From the NCBI GenBank assembly GCA_003762615.1, contig RIAZ01000003.1, forward strand, positions 1-64,000: a stretch of DNA of 64,000 nucleotides. The letters are read 5' to 3'. Shown here piece after piece: positions 18,074-27,427 of this stretch. The notes under the pieces were generated by a model that saw only the letters and a list, made by a program, of their open reading frames with translations, was not told the DNA's origin and made no database searches. How positions within the stretch are numbered: the stretch's first letter is position 1; each line of letters begins with the position of its first letter. The translations under genes and the position numbers were made by a program. Origin of the DNA: Muribaculaceae bacterium Isolate-037 (Harlan) (lineage in GTDB: Bacteria; Bacteroidota; Bacteroidia; Bacteroidales; Muribaculaceae).

Positions 18074-18967
18074 GAGTCCGGTAAATTCTGCCACTTTATT
18101 GATAGGCAATCCCGCCGCAAGCATCTGTCGGGCGATAATCTTACGTTCCTTATCCATGCCTACTTTGACACCCTCTTCCAGTCCTTCTGCTCGTCCTTCT
18201 GCTCGTCCTTCTGCTCTACTTTCCTTGACAGCAGTGTTGAGTATGTTGTTCCAGTCGCGCATATTCTTGAGACTCTCCTCATAAGCCATACGCTCCTCCT
18301 TAGTGAACGCATATATCTCTGATACCCTGAACAGTTCACGGAATATATCATCCTTCAGAAATTCCGGATACTCATCAAGATCATTCATGTTCTTTATCGC
18401 CCAAAGCCATCTCTCCACAGGATTTTCCAGTTTCTCCAATGGCTTCACCACCTTTGGCATCTCGATGTAGACGTATGTCAGCTTGTCATACAGCACCCTT
18501 CCGTTGCTTACATCACATATCTTTGCCGTATGTTTTGGTTCCGGATCATCACAGAACTGCTGCATACGGAAGTTAAGGAACACCACGGTGTAAACCGGCG
18601 GCAGATTAAAATCCCAATCACCCTTCTTTGCCACCTCCTGCATCGGGAATGTCGAGTAGCAGATGCTCCGGTCCGTGAAGAACTCCTGATGCATGTTCTG
18701 CATCTCGACGATTATGTGTGCTCCTGATTTTGTCTGGCAATAGATATCGAAAATCGCCTTACGGTTTGTTGAGGCAATTCCGAGTTTCTCCGGATTTAAG
18801 TATGTCAGATCCTCAATCGGGTCATTACATTCAAGAAGATCATTAAGAATCCTTATGAGAAGATGCTTATTTTCCGGGGAACCGAAGATCTTCTTGAAAC
18901 CAAAATCCGTAAAAGGATTTATATATCTTTCAGTACACATAACGATAGTATTTATTACAGTTGACAT
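18047..18967 (-). CDS. Rpn-family recombination-promoting nuclease / PD-(D/E)XK putative transposase
   Basis: The 306-residue protein matches the Rpn group (PDDEXK_2): RYINPFTDFGFKKIFGS at the N-terminus and nuclease residues in AIFDIYCQTKSGAHIIVEMQ (Asp and Glu-x-Gln), then RSICYSTFPMQ and a C-terminal helical region. The E. coli RpnA relatives are DNA endonucleases that stimulate RecA-independent recombination; in Bacteroidetes the genes are multicopy. RAEGRAEGRAEG near residue 255 is encoded by a perfect 12-bp tandem repeat. A -7-like box (complement at 18975-18982) favours the internal ATG at 18940 as start over 18967. It sits between gdhA and GH27 with no evident link to sugar use. Confidence 0.83.
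   Translation of the reverse strand: MSTVINTIVMCTERYINPFTDFGFKKIFGSPENKHLLIRILNDLLECNDPIEDLTYLNPEKLGIASTNRKAIFDIYCQTKSGAHIIVEMQNMHQEFFTDRSICYSTFPMQEVAKKGDWDFNLPPVYTVVFLNFRMQQFCDDPEPKHTAKICDVSNGRVLYDKLTYVYIEMPKVVKPLEKLENPVERWLWAIKNMNDLDEYPEFLKDDIFRELFRVSEIYAFTKEERMAYEESLKNMRDWNNILNTAVKESRAEGRAEGRAEGLEEGVKVGMDKERKIIARQMLAAGLPINKVAEFTGLSVEIIEEL
18182..18217. repeat. 12-bp tandem repeat x3 inside the Rpn gene
   Basis: Three head-to-tail copies of TCCTTCTGCTCG, the third differing at the last base, encode the RAEG repeats on the minus strand. Because 12 is a multiple of 3, slippage would change the length of this charged linker without shifting frame. Confidence 0.85.
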
Positions 18968-19056
18968 TCATCTACAAAAATAGATATAATAATTGAGATT
19001 TTATCCATGCAATATAAATAATTATTTAGGCATCCTAAAAATTATGTAACAAAATA

Positions 19057-19085
19057 GGTGAGATTGCCTACACGGCAACCTCACC
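19057..19085 (-). terminator. Terminator after gdhA
   Basis: GGTGAGATTGCC at 19057-19068 pairs with 19074-19085 with one A-C mismatch and a 5-nt loop. On the minus strand it is followed by TATTTTGTT. It lies 49 nt past the gdhA stop. Confidence 0.75.
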
Positions 19086-19134
19086 TCAAGGATTGTTTGT
19101 GTTTTTATGGTTTTTTGCTGAGATTTCAGTTTTA

Positions 19135-20478
19135 TCAGAGCACACCCTGAGCCATCATAGCGCGGGCAACTTTCATGAAGCCGGCAACGTTGGCACCCTT
19201 CACGTAGTTGATGAAGTCAGAGCCTTCCTCTTTGCCGTATTTCTCACACTGCTCGTGGATATTCTTCATGATGCTCTTGAGCTTGTCGTCAACCTCCTCT
19301 GCACTCCAAGAGAGTTTCTGTGAGTTCTGAGCCATCTCAAGACCGGAGACAGCCACACCACCTGCGTTGGCAGCCTTACCCGGAGCGTAAAGAATCTTGG
19401 CAGCAAGGAATTTCTTGATCGCTTCCGGAGTAGAAGGCATGTTTGCACCCTCGCTCACGGCAATCACGCCATTGTCAAGAAGTGCCTGAGCATCGTCGCC
19501 GTCAAGTTCATTCTGAGTTGCAGAAGGCATTGCGATATCACACTTCACGTGTTTCCAAGGACGCTCGCCGGGGAGATACTGCACATCGGGATATTTCTCC
19601 GCAACCTCGCTGATACGACCGCGATAATAGTTCTTCAATTCGAATATATAATCGAGCTGCTCCTCAGAGAAACCTTCCGGTTTGATGATTGAGCCGCCGC
19701 TATCGCTCATGGAGACTACCTTTGCACCGAGTTCGGTAAGTTTGCGGGTAGTATAGGTAGCCACGTTGCCTGATCCAGACACAGCCACTTTCTTACCCTT
19801 GATATCGATACCACGTGTAGCAAGCATATTGAGAAGGAAATAGCAGTTGCCATAACCTGTAGCCTCAGGACGGATGAGTGAACCACCGAAGTCAAGACCC
19901 TTGCCTGTGAAAGTACCGGTAAACTCACGCGCCATCTTCTTGTAATAGCCGAACATGTAGCCTACCTCACGACCACCTACGCCGATATCACCGGCAGGCA
20001 CGTCGGTGTCAGGACCGATCTGACGCCATAGCTCAGCGATAAATGCCTGGCAGAAGCGCATGATTTCCATGTCGCTCTTTCCACGCGGAGAGAAGTCGGA
20101 ACCACCTTTGCCACCACCCATCGGAAGAGTAGTGAGGGAGTTCTTGAATGTCTGCTCGAATGCAAGGAACTTGAGGATTGACTGGTTGACTGAAGCGTGG
20201 AAACGGATACCTCCTTTGTAGGGACCAATAGCATTGTTATGCTGGATACGGTAGCCCATGTTGTTGTGCACTTTCCCCTTGTCGTCAACCCAGCTTACGC
20301 GGAAAGAGAAGATACGGTCCGGAATGCAAAGACGTTCAATAAGGTTCTCTGCCTCAAAAGAGGGGTATTCGTTATAGACGTCTTCGATAGAGGTCACTAC
20401 CTCTTCCACTGCCTGAAGATACTCAGGCTCATTCGGGAATCTGCGACGGAGATCCGCCATCACTTCAGATGCTTTCAT
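19135..20478 (-). CDS. gdhA: Glutamate dehydrogenase, hexameric type
   Basis: The 447-residue enzyme interconverts 2-oxoglutarate plus ammonia and glutamate; this class is usually NADP-dependent. Family motifs are GPYKGGIRFHASVNQSILKFLAFEQTFKNSLTTLPMGGGKGGSDF (substrate-binding lysines), VPAGDIGVGGREVGYMFG, and a Rossmann segment VAVSGSGNVATYTTRKLTELG. A catalytic Asp lies in PAGD. It is flanked by its own promoter and terminator, so it is a single-gene unit that happens to lie between the two alpha-galactosidase genes. Confidence 0.97.
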   Translation of the reverse strand: MKASEVMADLRRRFPNEPEYLQAVEEVVTSIEDVYNEYPSFEAENLIERLCIPDRIFSFRVSWVDDKGKVHNNMGYRIQHNNAIGPYKGGIRFHASVNQSILKFLAFEQTFKNSLTTLPMGGGKGGSDFSPRGKSDMEIMRFCQAFIAELWRQIGPDTDVPAGDIGVGGREVGYMFGYYKKMAREFTGTFTGKGLDFGGSLIRPEATGYGNCYFLLNMLATRGIDIKGKKVAVSGSGNVATYTTRKLTELGAKVVSMSDSGGSIIKPEGFSEEQLDYIFELKNYYRGRISEVAEKYPDVQYLPGERPWKHVKCDIAMPSATQNELDGDDAQALLDNGVIAVSEGANMPSTPEAIKKFLAAKILYAPGKAANAGGVAVSGLEMAQNSQKLSWSAEEVDDKLKSIMKNIHEQCEKYGKEEGSDFINYVKGANVAGFMKVARAMMAQGVL

Positions 20479-20582
20479 AAATTGAAAATATGAGTAATTT
20501 AATATTCTTTATACCTGTAAAAAACTTTCGTTTCCTTTATTTATCCATCCTCAAAAATCGGGAATGGAAGTTTTGACAGGTG

Positions 20583-20613
20583 CAAAGTAACAACAAAAAT
20601 TTTAATTACACAA
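20583..20613 (-). promoter_or_regulatory. gdhA promoter
   Basis: On the minus strand TTG (complement at 20611-20613) is followed after 20 nt by TTACTTTG (complement at 20583-20590), one base from the TAnnTTTG consensus. It would give a leader of roughly 100 nt. Confidence 0.6.
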
Positions 20614-20696
20614 CAATTTGCAATAAAAACTTTAAAAAAAGTTACAATTTTCAACAATTAACATATTTTTCAGCAATTAGGCACCATATATAAAGA

Positions 20697-20728
20697 GAGG
20701 TTGAGAGCGTAATACCACTCCCAACCTC
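20697..20728 (-). terminator. Terminator after the GH36 gene
   Basis: GAGGTTGAGAG at 20697-20707 pairs with 20718-20728 with one mismatch, 32 nt past the GH36 stop. T-rich sequence follows on the minus strand. Confidence 0.65.
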
Positions 20729-20759
20729 ATCAATATTCAGGATTAATTCTATCTTCCGA

Positions 20760-22967
20760 TCATTTTGCTTGCAGACGAAGCACACGCGAAGCATAGTCGT
20801 TGCGCTTGTTCCAGTCTACATTATGGCTCAACGGCATCTCCAGACCGTTCGACATCAGATAACGCCCGGTGAATGTCTTACCCTCAAATGGCAACGGGGA
20901 ATTGTCCACTCGGTTAAGCTCCGTGACAGTATAGAGTTTATCCGGATCAAGACCCGCCATCGTCACGCGAGGCAACTGCTGGTTGACAAACTGCTCCGTC
21001 TTCCACCAATAATACACAGCCTCATTCTTATCAGGCGCGACATACATCAGGGATGCGGCACCCTTACCGTCATACGGCGAGAGAAGGCGATATAGATCGC
21101 CATGCTGCACCACCGGACGCACGCTCTTATAATCCGCGATAGCCTTACGCGTCTGCGCTTTCTCCTCGTCAGTCATATTCTTGGGCTGGATCTCCATGCC
21201 GAGACGTCCGCTCATAGCCACATCCGTGCGGAATTTCAAAGGCACAATACGGTTGGTCTGATGGTTCGGACTTGCCGAGATATGTGAAGCCATGGCAATC
21301 GCGGGGAAGAAATAGCTCGTACCCCACTGCATGTAGATTCTCTGAAGCGCATCGGTATTGTCGCTCACCCAGAACTCATCGAAATACGGAAGTATTCCCC
21401 AGTTGGCACGTCCGCCACCGCTTGCACATGCCTGAATCGTCAGTTCAGGATATTTGGCACGTATGCGCTGGAGGGTCTTTTCAAGACCTTTGTGATAATC
21501 AATATAGAGATGACTCTGGTTGTCGGCACTCTGATACTGCGAACCATGATTCATTATCGGGGCATTGGCATCCCATTTGATATAATCAATCTCCGGATAC
21601 TTAGTCATGAGGGTGTCAACCACCTCAAATACGAGATCCTGCACCTTCGGGTTTGCCATGTCGAGCACAAGCTGAGTGCCACCACGCCCCTGCACGGCAT
21701 CCCTGTTGGCAGCCTTCACGATATACTCCGGATACTTCTCATAAAGCTCAGATATAGAATTGACCATCTCCGGCTCAATCCATATACCGAACTTTATGCC
21801 ATTCTTGTCAGCAGTGTTGCAAAGTCCCTTGATACCATGCGGCAACTTCGTGGTGTCTACCATCCAGTCACCGAGAGAGGAGGAATCATTCTTACGCGGA
21901 TACTTCACGCCGAACCATCCGTCGTCCATGACGAAAAGTTCGCCACCCATATCGGCGATATCCTTCATCATCTGCCCCATTCCCTCTTCATTTATATCGA
22001 AATATACACCTTCCCAGCTGTTGAGAAGCACCTTGCGCAACTCGTCACCATTGGCAAGACGGTAATTACGTCCCCATTTATGGAAATTACGGCTTGCACC
22101 ACCAAGACCCTCCTCCGAGTAGGTCAATGCAAGAGCCGGAGTGACAAATTTCTCACCCTTCTTCAGATTATATGCGGAGTTCTCCTCATTTATTCCGGCA
22201 AAGAAATGGTGATAATTGCTGTCATCAGTATCAAACATCAGTTTGAAATTGCCACCGTAGCACAACGCCGCACCAATCACACGACCATGCTGTTCCTCAC
22301 CCTTACCGTCAAGCGACATCATCACCTCGGCATGAGACGTATGGGAATTGCGCACACCATCCTTATTCTTTATCACCTTCAGATTATGGGGCAACGGAGC
22401 CTCCTCCACTTTCCCCTCATTTGCCCATGAGCCATAGAGTTGCGACACGTGGACATCACTGCGACGGATAGGCAGATACCCCGACATGAAACGGGTCAGT
22501 TTCACCGGTTTCTTCTCGTCATGGCTTGTCACAGTCCACGTCTCTATCACGTCACTCTCCGGATAGGTGCGGTAATTCACGTCGACATAAAACGGATATA
22601 CCTTATCCGCCATTGACACAGTTGTCACCTTCGCACCGTTCTGCTCCACAGAAGAAGTGATACCGGTCACAGCCATATCAAGGGTCATATTCCCGTCGGC
22701 ATGCACCGCACTCATGGCAGCCTCCTTCTCAGGCCAGAGACCATAGACGGGATATGCGTTAAACTGCGCGTCACCACTACCTGGAAACGCATTCAGATCG
22801 TTGGCACCCAATCCGGCACCATAATACAGAAACTTCAGAGGCTCACCCTTCGTGGCATCCAGCACGAGGGAAGTCTTCGGTGTTGACACATGCACAATCT
22901 CGGCAAATGCCGGGATAGACATAGCCAACGAGATAGTCATCAATGATATACAGGTCAGTTTTCCCAT
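20760..22967 (-). CDS. Alpha-galactosidase, GH36
   Basis: About 735 residues with a signal peptide (MGKLTCISLMTISLAMSIPAFA). An N-terminal beta-supersandwich carries YGAGLGANDLNAFPG. The barrel contains FVMDDGWFGVKYPRKND and FGIWIEPEMVNSISELYEKYPEYI, the nucleophile Asp in DYIKWDANAP, CASGGGRANWGILPYFDEFWVSDNTDA with the acid/base Asp, and MSGRLGMEI. Together these identify GH36, a retaining alpha-galactosidase acting on raffinose-type oligosaccharides and galactosyl side chains of mannan. The ATG at 22967 is preferred; the frame extends to 23033 without a signal-like start. It is divergent from an AraC regulator, the likely controller. A -7-like TAATTTTG (complement at 23031-23038) lies upstream without a clear -33. 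Confidence 0.93.
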   Translation of the reverse strand: MGKLTCISLMTISLAMSIPAFAEIVHVSTPKTSLVLDATKGEPLKFLYYGAGLGANDLNAFPGSGDAQFNAYPVYGLWPEKEAAMSAVHADGNMTLDMAVTGITSSVEQNGAKVTTVSMADKVYPFYVDVNYRTYPESDVIETWTVTSHDEKKPVKLTRFMSGYLPIRRSDVHVSQLYGSWANEGKVEEAPLPHNLKVIKNKDGVRNSHTSHAEVMMSLDGKGEEQHGRVIGAALCYGGNFKLMFDTDDSNYHHFFAGINEENSAYNLKKGEKFVTPALALTYSEEGLGGASRNFHKWGRNYRLANGDELRKVLLNSWEGVYFDINEEGMGQMMKDIADMGGELFVMDDGWFGVKYPRKNDSSSLGDWMVDTTKLPHGIKGLCNTADKNGIKFGIWIEPEMVNSISELYEKYPEYIVKAANRDAVQGRGGTQLVLDMANPKVQDLVFEVVDTLMTKYPEIDYIKWDANAPIMNHGSQYQSADNQSHLYIDYHKGLEKTLQRIRAKYPELTIQACASGGGRANWGILPYFDEFWVSDNTDALQRIYMQWGTSYFFPAIAMASHISASPNHQTNRIVPLKFRTDVAMSGRLGMEIQPKNMTDEEKAQTRKAIADYKSVRPVVQHGDLYRLLSPYDGKGAASLMYVAPDKNEAVYYWWKTEQFVNQQLPRVTMAGLDPDKLYTVTELNRVDNSPLPFEGKTFTGRYLMSNGLEMPLSHNVDWNKRNDYASRVLRLQAK

Positions 22968-23236
22968 AGATTTTATTGGATTATTATTATTCGAGACAAA
23001 AGTCCGCATCAACATCGGACTACACCGATACAAAATTAGACAATAATTCCATCCTTTTACTACACTCTCATACCTTTTTCTACCACTTTAACTTTATTTA
23101 TAATCCTCATCCCATCTTACCGCTCTGAAGTGATTTGCAAATCCTTATTTTACATACAACAATCAATAAATATTATCGTTATTATGTCAAATTAACACAG
23201 AAGTTTACACAACTTCATAATATCAGTCATAATACC

Positions 23237-24124
23237 ATGTCACCGGCTCAAAGAGAAATAATAACCGAAATCACACCACTCTCCGACAAAGACTGTTTCT
23301 ATTTTATCGACAGATATAAGGATCGTTTCAACTATCCGATACATCGCCATGAGGATTATGAACTCAATTTTGTGGGGGATGCCGCAGGAGCTTCACGTGT
23401 GGTCGGCGACTCGGTATGTGAGATAGGTCCGCTTGACCTTGTGCTGGTCGGACATAACATCGAACACTGCTGGGAACAAGGGAAATGCTCTTCCCCTAAG
23501 ATACATGAGATGACCCTCCAATTCTCGAAAAAACTTTTCGGCGACACTTTCCTGAGCAAGAACCAGATGGCTCCGATAAAGGAACTGCTTGAACGGTCGG
23601 GCAACGGTATCGCTTTCTCACATAACGACATACTGAGAGTGTATCATCTTCTTGACGAACTGACCAAAACGCCCGACAATTTCCAGCGGATGCTACTGCT
23701 TATGCGCATACTATACGAACTTGCCAACTCCACGGAAAGCGTACAGCTATCCTCATCCTCATTTGCACAGGCACCCACCCGCACAGACAGCCGTCGTGTG
23801 CTGAAAGTGCAGGAATATATCGACAATAATTATAAGGATGAGATACGCCTCTCCGACCTTGCTGATCTTGTAGGGATGACTCCCACAGCATTCAGCCGAT
23901 TCTTCAAGCTACGCACCGGACGCCACGTCTCGGAATACATCATCGACGTGCGTCTTGGTCATGCCACACGAGCACTCGTCGACAGCACACACTCCATCTC
24001 GGAAATCTCATTCGAATGTGGCTTCAACAACATCAGCTACTTCAACCGCATCTTCAAGAAACGGAAAGGATGTTCCCCAAAAGAATTTCGCGAGCTATAC
24101 AAACGCAACCGCCTACTCGTCTGA
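23237..24124 (+). CDS. AraC-family transcriptional regulator
   Basis: About 295 residues. The N-terminal half is a cupin-like sensing domain (NYPIHRHEDYELNFVGDAAGASRVVGDSVCEIGPLDLVLVGHNIEHCW). The C-terminal AraC DNA-binding domain has two helix-turn-helices (IRLSDLADLVGMTPTAFSRFFKLRTG and ISEISFECGFNNISYFNRIFKKRKGCSPKEFRE). The ATG at 23237 is chosen because the family starts near MSPAQREIITEITPLSDKDCF; upstream codons are AT-rich leader. Its position between GH36 and the mannan operon suggests that it controls both. Its TGA stop codon falls at the boundary of a palindromic repeat element. Confidence 0.92.
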   Translation: MSPAQREIITEITPLSDKDCFYFIDRYKDRFNYPIHRHEDYELNFVGDAAGASRVVGDSVCEIGPLDLVLVGHNIEHCWEQGKCSSPKIHEMTLQFSKKLFGDTFLSKNQMAPIKELLERSGNGIAFSHNDILRVYHLLDELTKTPDNFQRMLLLMRILYELANSTESVQLSSSSFAQAPTRTDSRRVLKVQEYIDNNYKDEIRLSDLADLVGMTPTAFSRFFKLRTGRHVSEYIIDVRLGHATRALVDSTHSISEISFECGFNNISYFNRIFKKRKGCSPKEFRELYKRNRLLV

Positions 24125-24208
24125 TACATCAAGCACATCATGCTCTTACATCATGCACAACCATAGACTTTTGTGCATAATGTAATAACTTGATGTGCTT
24201 GATGTATC
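24123..24208. repeat. TGATGT palindromic element, copy 1
   Basis: This 86-bp element has perfect 18-bp inverted ends, GATACATCAAGCACATCA and its complement. An inner inverted repeat (TTACATcATGCACAA at 24147-24161 with 24170-24184, one mismatch) makes the whole element fold as one long hairpin. It begins inside the TGA stop codon of the AraC gene. Related copies are at 42544-42701 and 43898-44010. It could act as a transcription terminator or mRNA end. Confidence 0.8.
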
Positions 24209-24254
24209 TTGATTGTACTATTTTACCAATTCCTTGCACAATCGCCTGTATCCC

Positions 24255-24285
24255 TTTGCAAATGACAGCAATAATTGTACCTTTG
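24255..24285 (+). promoter_or_regulatory. Promoter of the esterase-mannanase genes
   Basis: TTTG at 24255-24258, a 19-nt spacer and TACCTTTG at 24278-24285 match the Bacteroidetes promoter consensus exactly. The predicted transcription start is near 24292, giving a short leader before ATG 24308. Confidence 0.85.
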
Positions 24286-24307
24286 CAAAAAATTCAACTG
24301 AAAGACC

Positions 24308-25747
24308 ATGAAACCAAGCAAAATAATACTTCCGGCATTCCTTGCCCTCGCGTTCAGTTCTAATGCCAAGATAGAGCTACCAAATATATTCACCGACAAC
24401 ATGGTAATCCAGGCTGACACCATGGCTGCCATCTGGGGAAAAGCCACTCCCGGCTCCACCGTCACGGCAGAAGGGTCGTGGGGAGAATCCGCATCAGCAA
24501 AGACCGGTAAGGATGGCAAATGGAGACTTACACTGAAGACTCCCGCTCCCTCCTTCACTCCTACGGAGATAAAGATTACCGATAAATCCGACAACGACAC
24601 GCGCACTCTCGGCAATGTGCTTGCCGGCGAAGTGTGGCTCGCTTCCGGACAGAGCAACATGGAGATGCCGATGCGCGGATTCTGGCACCAACCCGTTGAA
24701 GGTGCCGGCGAACAGGTCATGTTCAGCCGCAGTCTCGGAAAAGGTATACGGTTTATCAATGTGCCGAAAGCCGCAAGCTATGAGCCGCAGGATAACTTCA
24801 ACGGCAGCTGGATGGAATGTACCCCCTCCACCACTTCCGAATTTTCAGCCCTGGGATGGTATTTCGCCACTGCCCTACGCGACATCATCGACGTGCCTGT
24901 AGGCATCATCTCATGTGCATACGGTGGCTCGAAAGTAGAGGGATGGTTGCCCGCTGGCATCATTGCCAAATATCCCGACAGAAATCTTGAAGCGGAGAAA
25001 AACAATCCTGACATGGGTGAATGGGAACGCATCAACGTTATGTATAATGCCATGCTGCTCCCTGTGGCTGGATATACAGTCCGCGGCTTCCTCTGGAATC
25101 AGGGGGAGTCAAACGTAGGCGGACATGACTATTATCCCACCCGTCAGACCGAGATGGTGCATCATTGGCGCGATCTATGGCAGAATCCGTCGATACCTTT
25201 CTATTTCGTGGAGCTACCCGGCTGGGAATATGGCGGTCCCGACAAGACGGAGGCGGCTCTTTTCCGCGAAGCTCAGCACAAGGGAGCGGATACTGCCGAC
25301 GGAAGATACATTGTCTGTACGTCTGATCTTGTGTATCCCGATGAGGTCAACGACATACATGCCCGCAACAAGCGTCCTATCGGTCAACGTATGGCTGCCG
25401 CTGCCGCCACATATTCCTACGGCATTCCCGGCATCCCTCACACCTACCCCACCTTTAAGGAGATGGAGAATCATGGCGAATATGCGCTGATCACGTTCGA
25501 CAATGCATGGAGCGGCCTGTCGCCCAACGAAAATATCGAAGGTTTTGAGGTAGCAGGGGAAGACCGGGTATTTCATCCCGCAAAAGCGGAGATCGACCTG
25601 AGCAAACTATCGGTAAAGGTCTCCTCTCCCGATGTGAAGGATATAAAATCGGTGCGCTACTGCTTCAAGAATTTTGCAATCGGTAAGCTGCACGACAACT
25701 ACGGGATGCCTGTAGTGCCGTTCCGCACCGACAACTGGGATATGTAA
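24308..25747 (+). CDS. Secreted SGNH-type acetylesterase (sialate O-acetylesterase-like)
   Basis: The 479-residue protein has a signal peptide and an N-terminal beta-sandwich (about 22-105). The SASA/SGNH hydrolase core follows, with the nucleophile Ser116 in WLASGQSNMEMP, FSALGWYFA, CAYGGSKVEGW and the conserved WNQGESNVGGH. The family removes O-acetyl groups from carbohydrates. Because the gene heads a mannan operon, its likely substrate is acetylated gluco- or galactomannan rather than sialic acid; that is inference. It begins about 16 nt after the predicted transcription start and lies 47 nt before the GH5 mannanase gene. Confidence 0.88.
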   Translation: MKPSKIILPAFLALAFSSNAKIELPNIFTDNMVIQADTMAAIWGKATPGSTVTAEGSWGESASAKTGKDGKWRLTLKTPAPSFTPTEIKITDKSDNDTRTLGNVLAGEVWLASGQSNMEMPMRGFWHQPVEGAGEQVMFSRSLGKGIRFINVPKAASYEPQDNFNGSWMECTPSTTSEFSALGWYFATALRDIIDVPVGIISCAYGGSKVEGWLPAGIIAKYPDRNLEAEKNNPDMGEWERINVMYNAMLLPVAGYTVRGFLWNQGESNVGGHDYYPTRQTEMVHHWRDLWQNPSIPFYFVELPGWEYGGPDKTEAALFREAQHKGADTADGRYIVCTSDLVYPDEVNDIHARNKRPIGQRMAAAAATYSYGIPGIPHTYPTFKEMENHGEYALITFDNAWSGLSPNENIEGFEVAGEDRVFHPAKAEIDLSKLSVKVSSPDVKDIKSVRYCFKNFAIGKLHDNYGMPVVPFRTDNWDM

Positions 25748-25794
25748 GACCCTAAAAACATCACCTCCAATTCATTTTAAATCCAAATTAAAAT

Positions 25795-27063
25795 ATGTCA
25801 AAAAAAGTCAATATTTTCATAATATTATTCATATTTATATTTTCAGGAATAATCATGCGTGCAAATGATTTCGTCACTGTTGAGGATGGCAAATTCATGC
25901 TTGATGGCAAACCGTATAAATATGCCGGCACCAACTTCTGGTATGGGGCTATACTCGCCTCTCCCGGCAACGGTGGCGACCGCACACGCCTCTCTGAAGA
26001 ACTTGACTCGCTTCAAGCTCTCGGCATCGATAACCTCCGCATCCTCGCCGGAGGTGACGGCAACAGGACAATCCCCTCCCACATAGAGCCTACCCTACAG
26101 ACTGCCCCCGGGGAATATAACGAAGATATTCTTAAAGGGTTGGATTATCTCATAGCCGAATTGGAACGACGCAATATGAAAGCCGTCATCTATCTCAACA
26201 ACGCATGGGAATGGAGTGGCGGATTCGGTACCTATCTTGAATGGGCAGGACATGAGGAGGCTCCCCTCCCTCTACGCGACGGCTACGACAAATATATCAA
26301 ATATGCCTCACGCTTTGTCACTGACGAGAAGGCAAAAAACATGTTTGCAAATCATGTACGCAATATCGTGACACGCGTCAACAGCGTGACAGGCAAACCT
26401 TACACAGACTCACCCGCCATAATGTCGTGGCAGATAGCCAATGAGCCACGCTGTTTCGATCCTGCCAACAAGGAAGTTTTCTATAAATGGCTTACCGACA
26501 CCGGACGTCTTATCAAGAGTCTGGATCCCAATCATCTGGTATCTACCGGAAGCGAGGGGAAATGGGGATGCGAAGGGGATATCGACCTATGGGCACGTAT
26601 CCACAATTCGGATGCCATCGATTATGCCAACATCCACATCTGGCCCTACAACTGGAGTTGGGTGAAACCGGAAAGCATGACCGAGGATCTTCCGGATGCC
26701 ATCGCCAATACTAAGGAATATATAGAATCACACCGCGCTCTTACGAAAAAGCCTATTGTGCTTGAAGAATTCGGCTTCCCCCGCGATAATATGGATATTG
26801 CCATCGGCAGCCCCACCACCAACCGCGATGCATATTATAAATATGTGCTCGACACGCTGACCGAGGGCGATCTGCTCAACGGCATAAACTTCTGGGGCTG
26901 GGGCGGCAACGCTCATCCGGTGCATAAAAGCTGGCAACCCGGCGACCCCTATACCGGCGACCCGGCACAGGAGGATCAAGGTCTTAACTCCGTCTTCACA
27001 TCCGACCGCAGCACGCTCAACCTCATCCGCAATGCCAACAAAAAGCTCAAAGTAATAAAATAA
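25795..27063 (+). CDS. Endo-beta-1,4-mannanase, GH5 (subfamily 7-like)
   Basis: The 422-residue secreted enzyme has a hydrophobic signal at about 5-22 and then a GH5 barrel. The acid/base is Glu217 in IMSWQIANEPR and the nucleophile is Glu325 in PIVLEEFGFPR. YAGTNFWYG, GIDNLRILAGGDGN and HIWPYNWSWV are typical of GH5_7 mannanases. It cuts the beta-mannan backbone internally, probably in the periplasm or at the surface; the signal lacks an obvious lipobox. It probably shares a transcript with the preceding esterase and is followed by a strong terminator. Confidence 0.93.
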   Translation: MSKKVNIFIILFIFIFSGIIMRANDFVTVEDGKFMLDGKPYKYAGTNFWYGAILASPGNGGDRTRLSEELDSLQALGIDNLRILAGGDGNRTIPSHIEPTLQTAPGEYNEDILKGLDYLIAELERRNMKAVIYLNNAWEWSGGFGTYLEWAGHEEAPLPLRDGYDKYIKYASRFVTDEKAKNMFANHVRNIVTRVNSVTGKPYTDSPAIMSWQIANEPRCFDPANKEVFYKWLTDTGRLIKSLDPNHLVSTGSEGKWGCEGDIDLWARIHNSDAIDYANIHIWPYNWSWVKPESMTEDLPDAIANTKEYIESHRALTKKPIVLEEFGFPRDNMDIAIGSPTTNRDAYYKYVLDTLTEGDLLNGINFWGWGGNAHPVHKSWQPGDPYTGDPAQEDQGLNSVFTSDRSTLNLIRNANKKLKVIK

Positions 27064-27166
27064 GTCATTTCCCTCATTATTTTCATTATCGTCATTATTG
27101 ACATTATTGACAATAACGTCAATAACGACAAAACAATCAGGTAATTTAGGTAAATAAGATTGCGTC

Positions 27167-27198
27167 AGAGAGAGAAATTCAATTGAATTTCTCTCTCT
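27167..27198 (+). terminator. Palindromic terminator after the GH5 mannanase
   Basis: A fully self-complementary 32-nt palindrome centred on CAATTG, with 16-bp arms, is followed by TTATTTA. A weaker imperfect inverted repeat of GTCATTATTGAC type lies at about 27093-27130. Confidence 0.75.
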
Positions 27199-27287
27199 TT
27201 ATTTATAATTAACTAAAAAAATCTTATATTTAAAGATTTATGGTAATTTCGGATAAAATAGTGCAAGTTTTTAGTCGTTTATCACTA

Positions 27288-27295
27288 TAACTTTG
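27288..27295 (+). promoter_or_regulatory. -7 box of the mannan SusC operon
   Basis: TAACTTTG followed by C fits the -7 consensus, but the -33 region (about 27264-27268) lacks TTG, as expected if an activator is needed. The leader would be about 125 nt. This lies in the 364-bp gap 27064-27427, which also holds the GH5 terminator and AT-rich sequence; nothing else is evident there. Confidence 0.6.
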
Positions 27296-27427
27296 CAAAC
27301 GGAAAAGATACCCGACTTAAGTATATATATAACCTAAAATCATATACTCACTTAAGATCAGCTCTCTCCTCCCCAAACAAAGAAAACTCAATCAATCTTA
27401 ATATTTACAAAACTAATCTTTCAACTC

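Noticed and set aside
21492..22430. 312-codon frame antisense to GH36
   Set aside because: The sense strand carries an intact GH36 enzyme; the antisense frame shows no motif or start signal.
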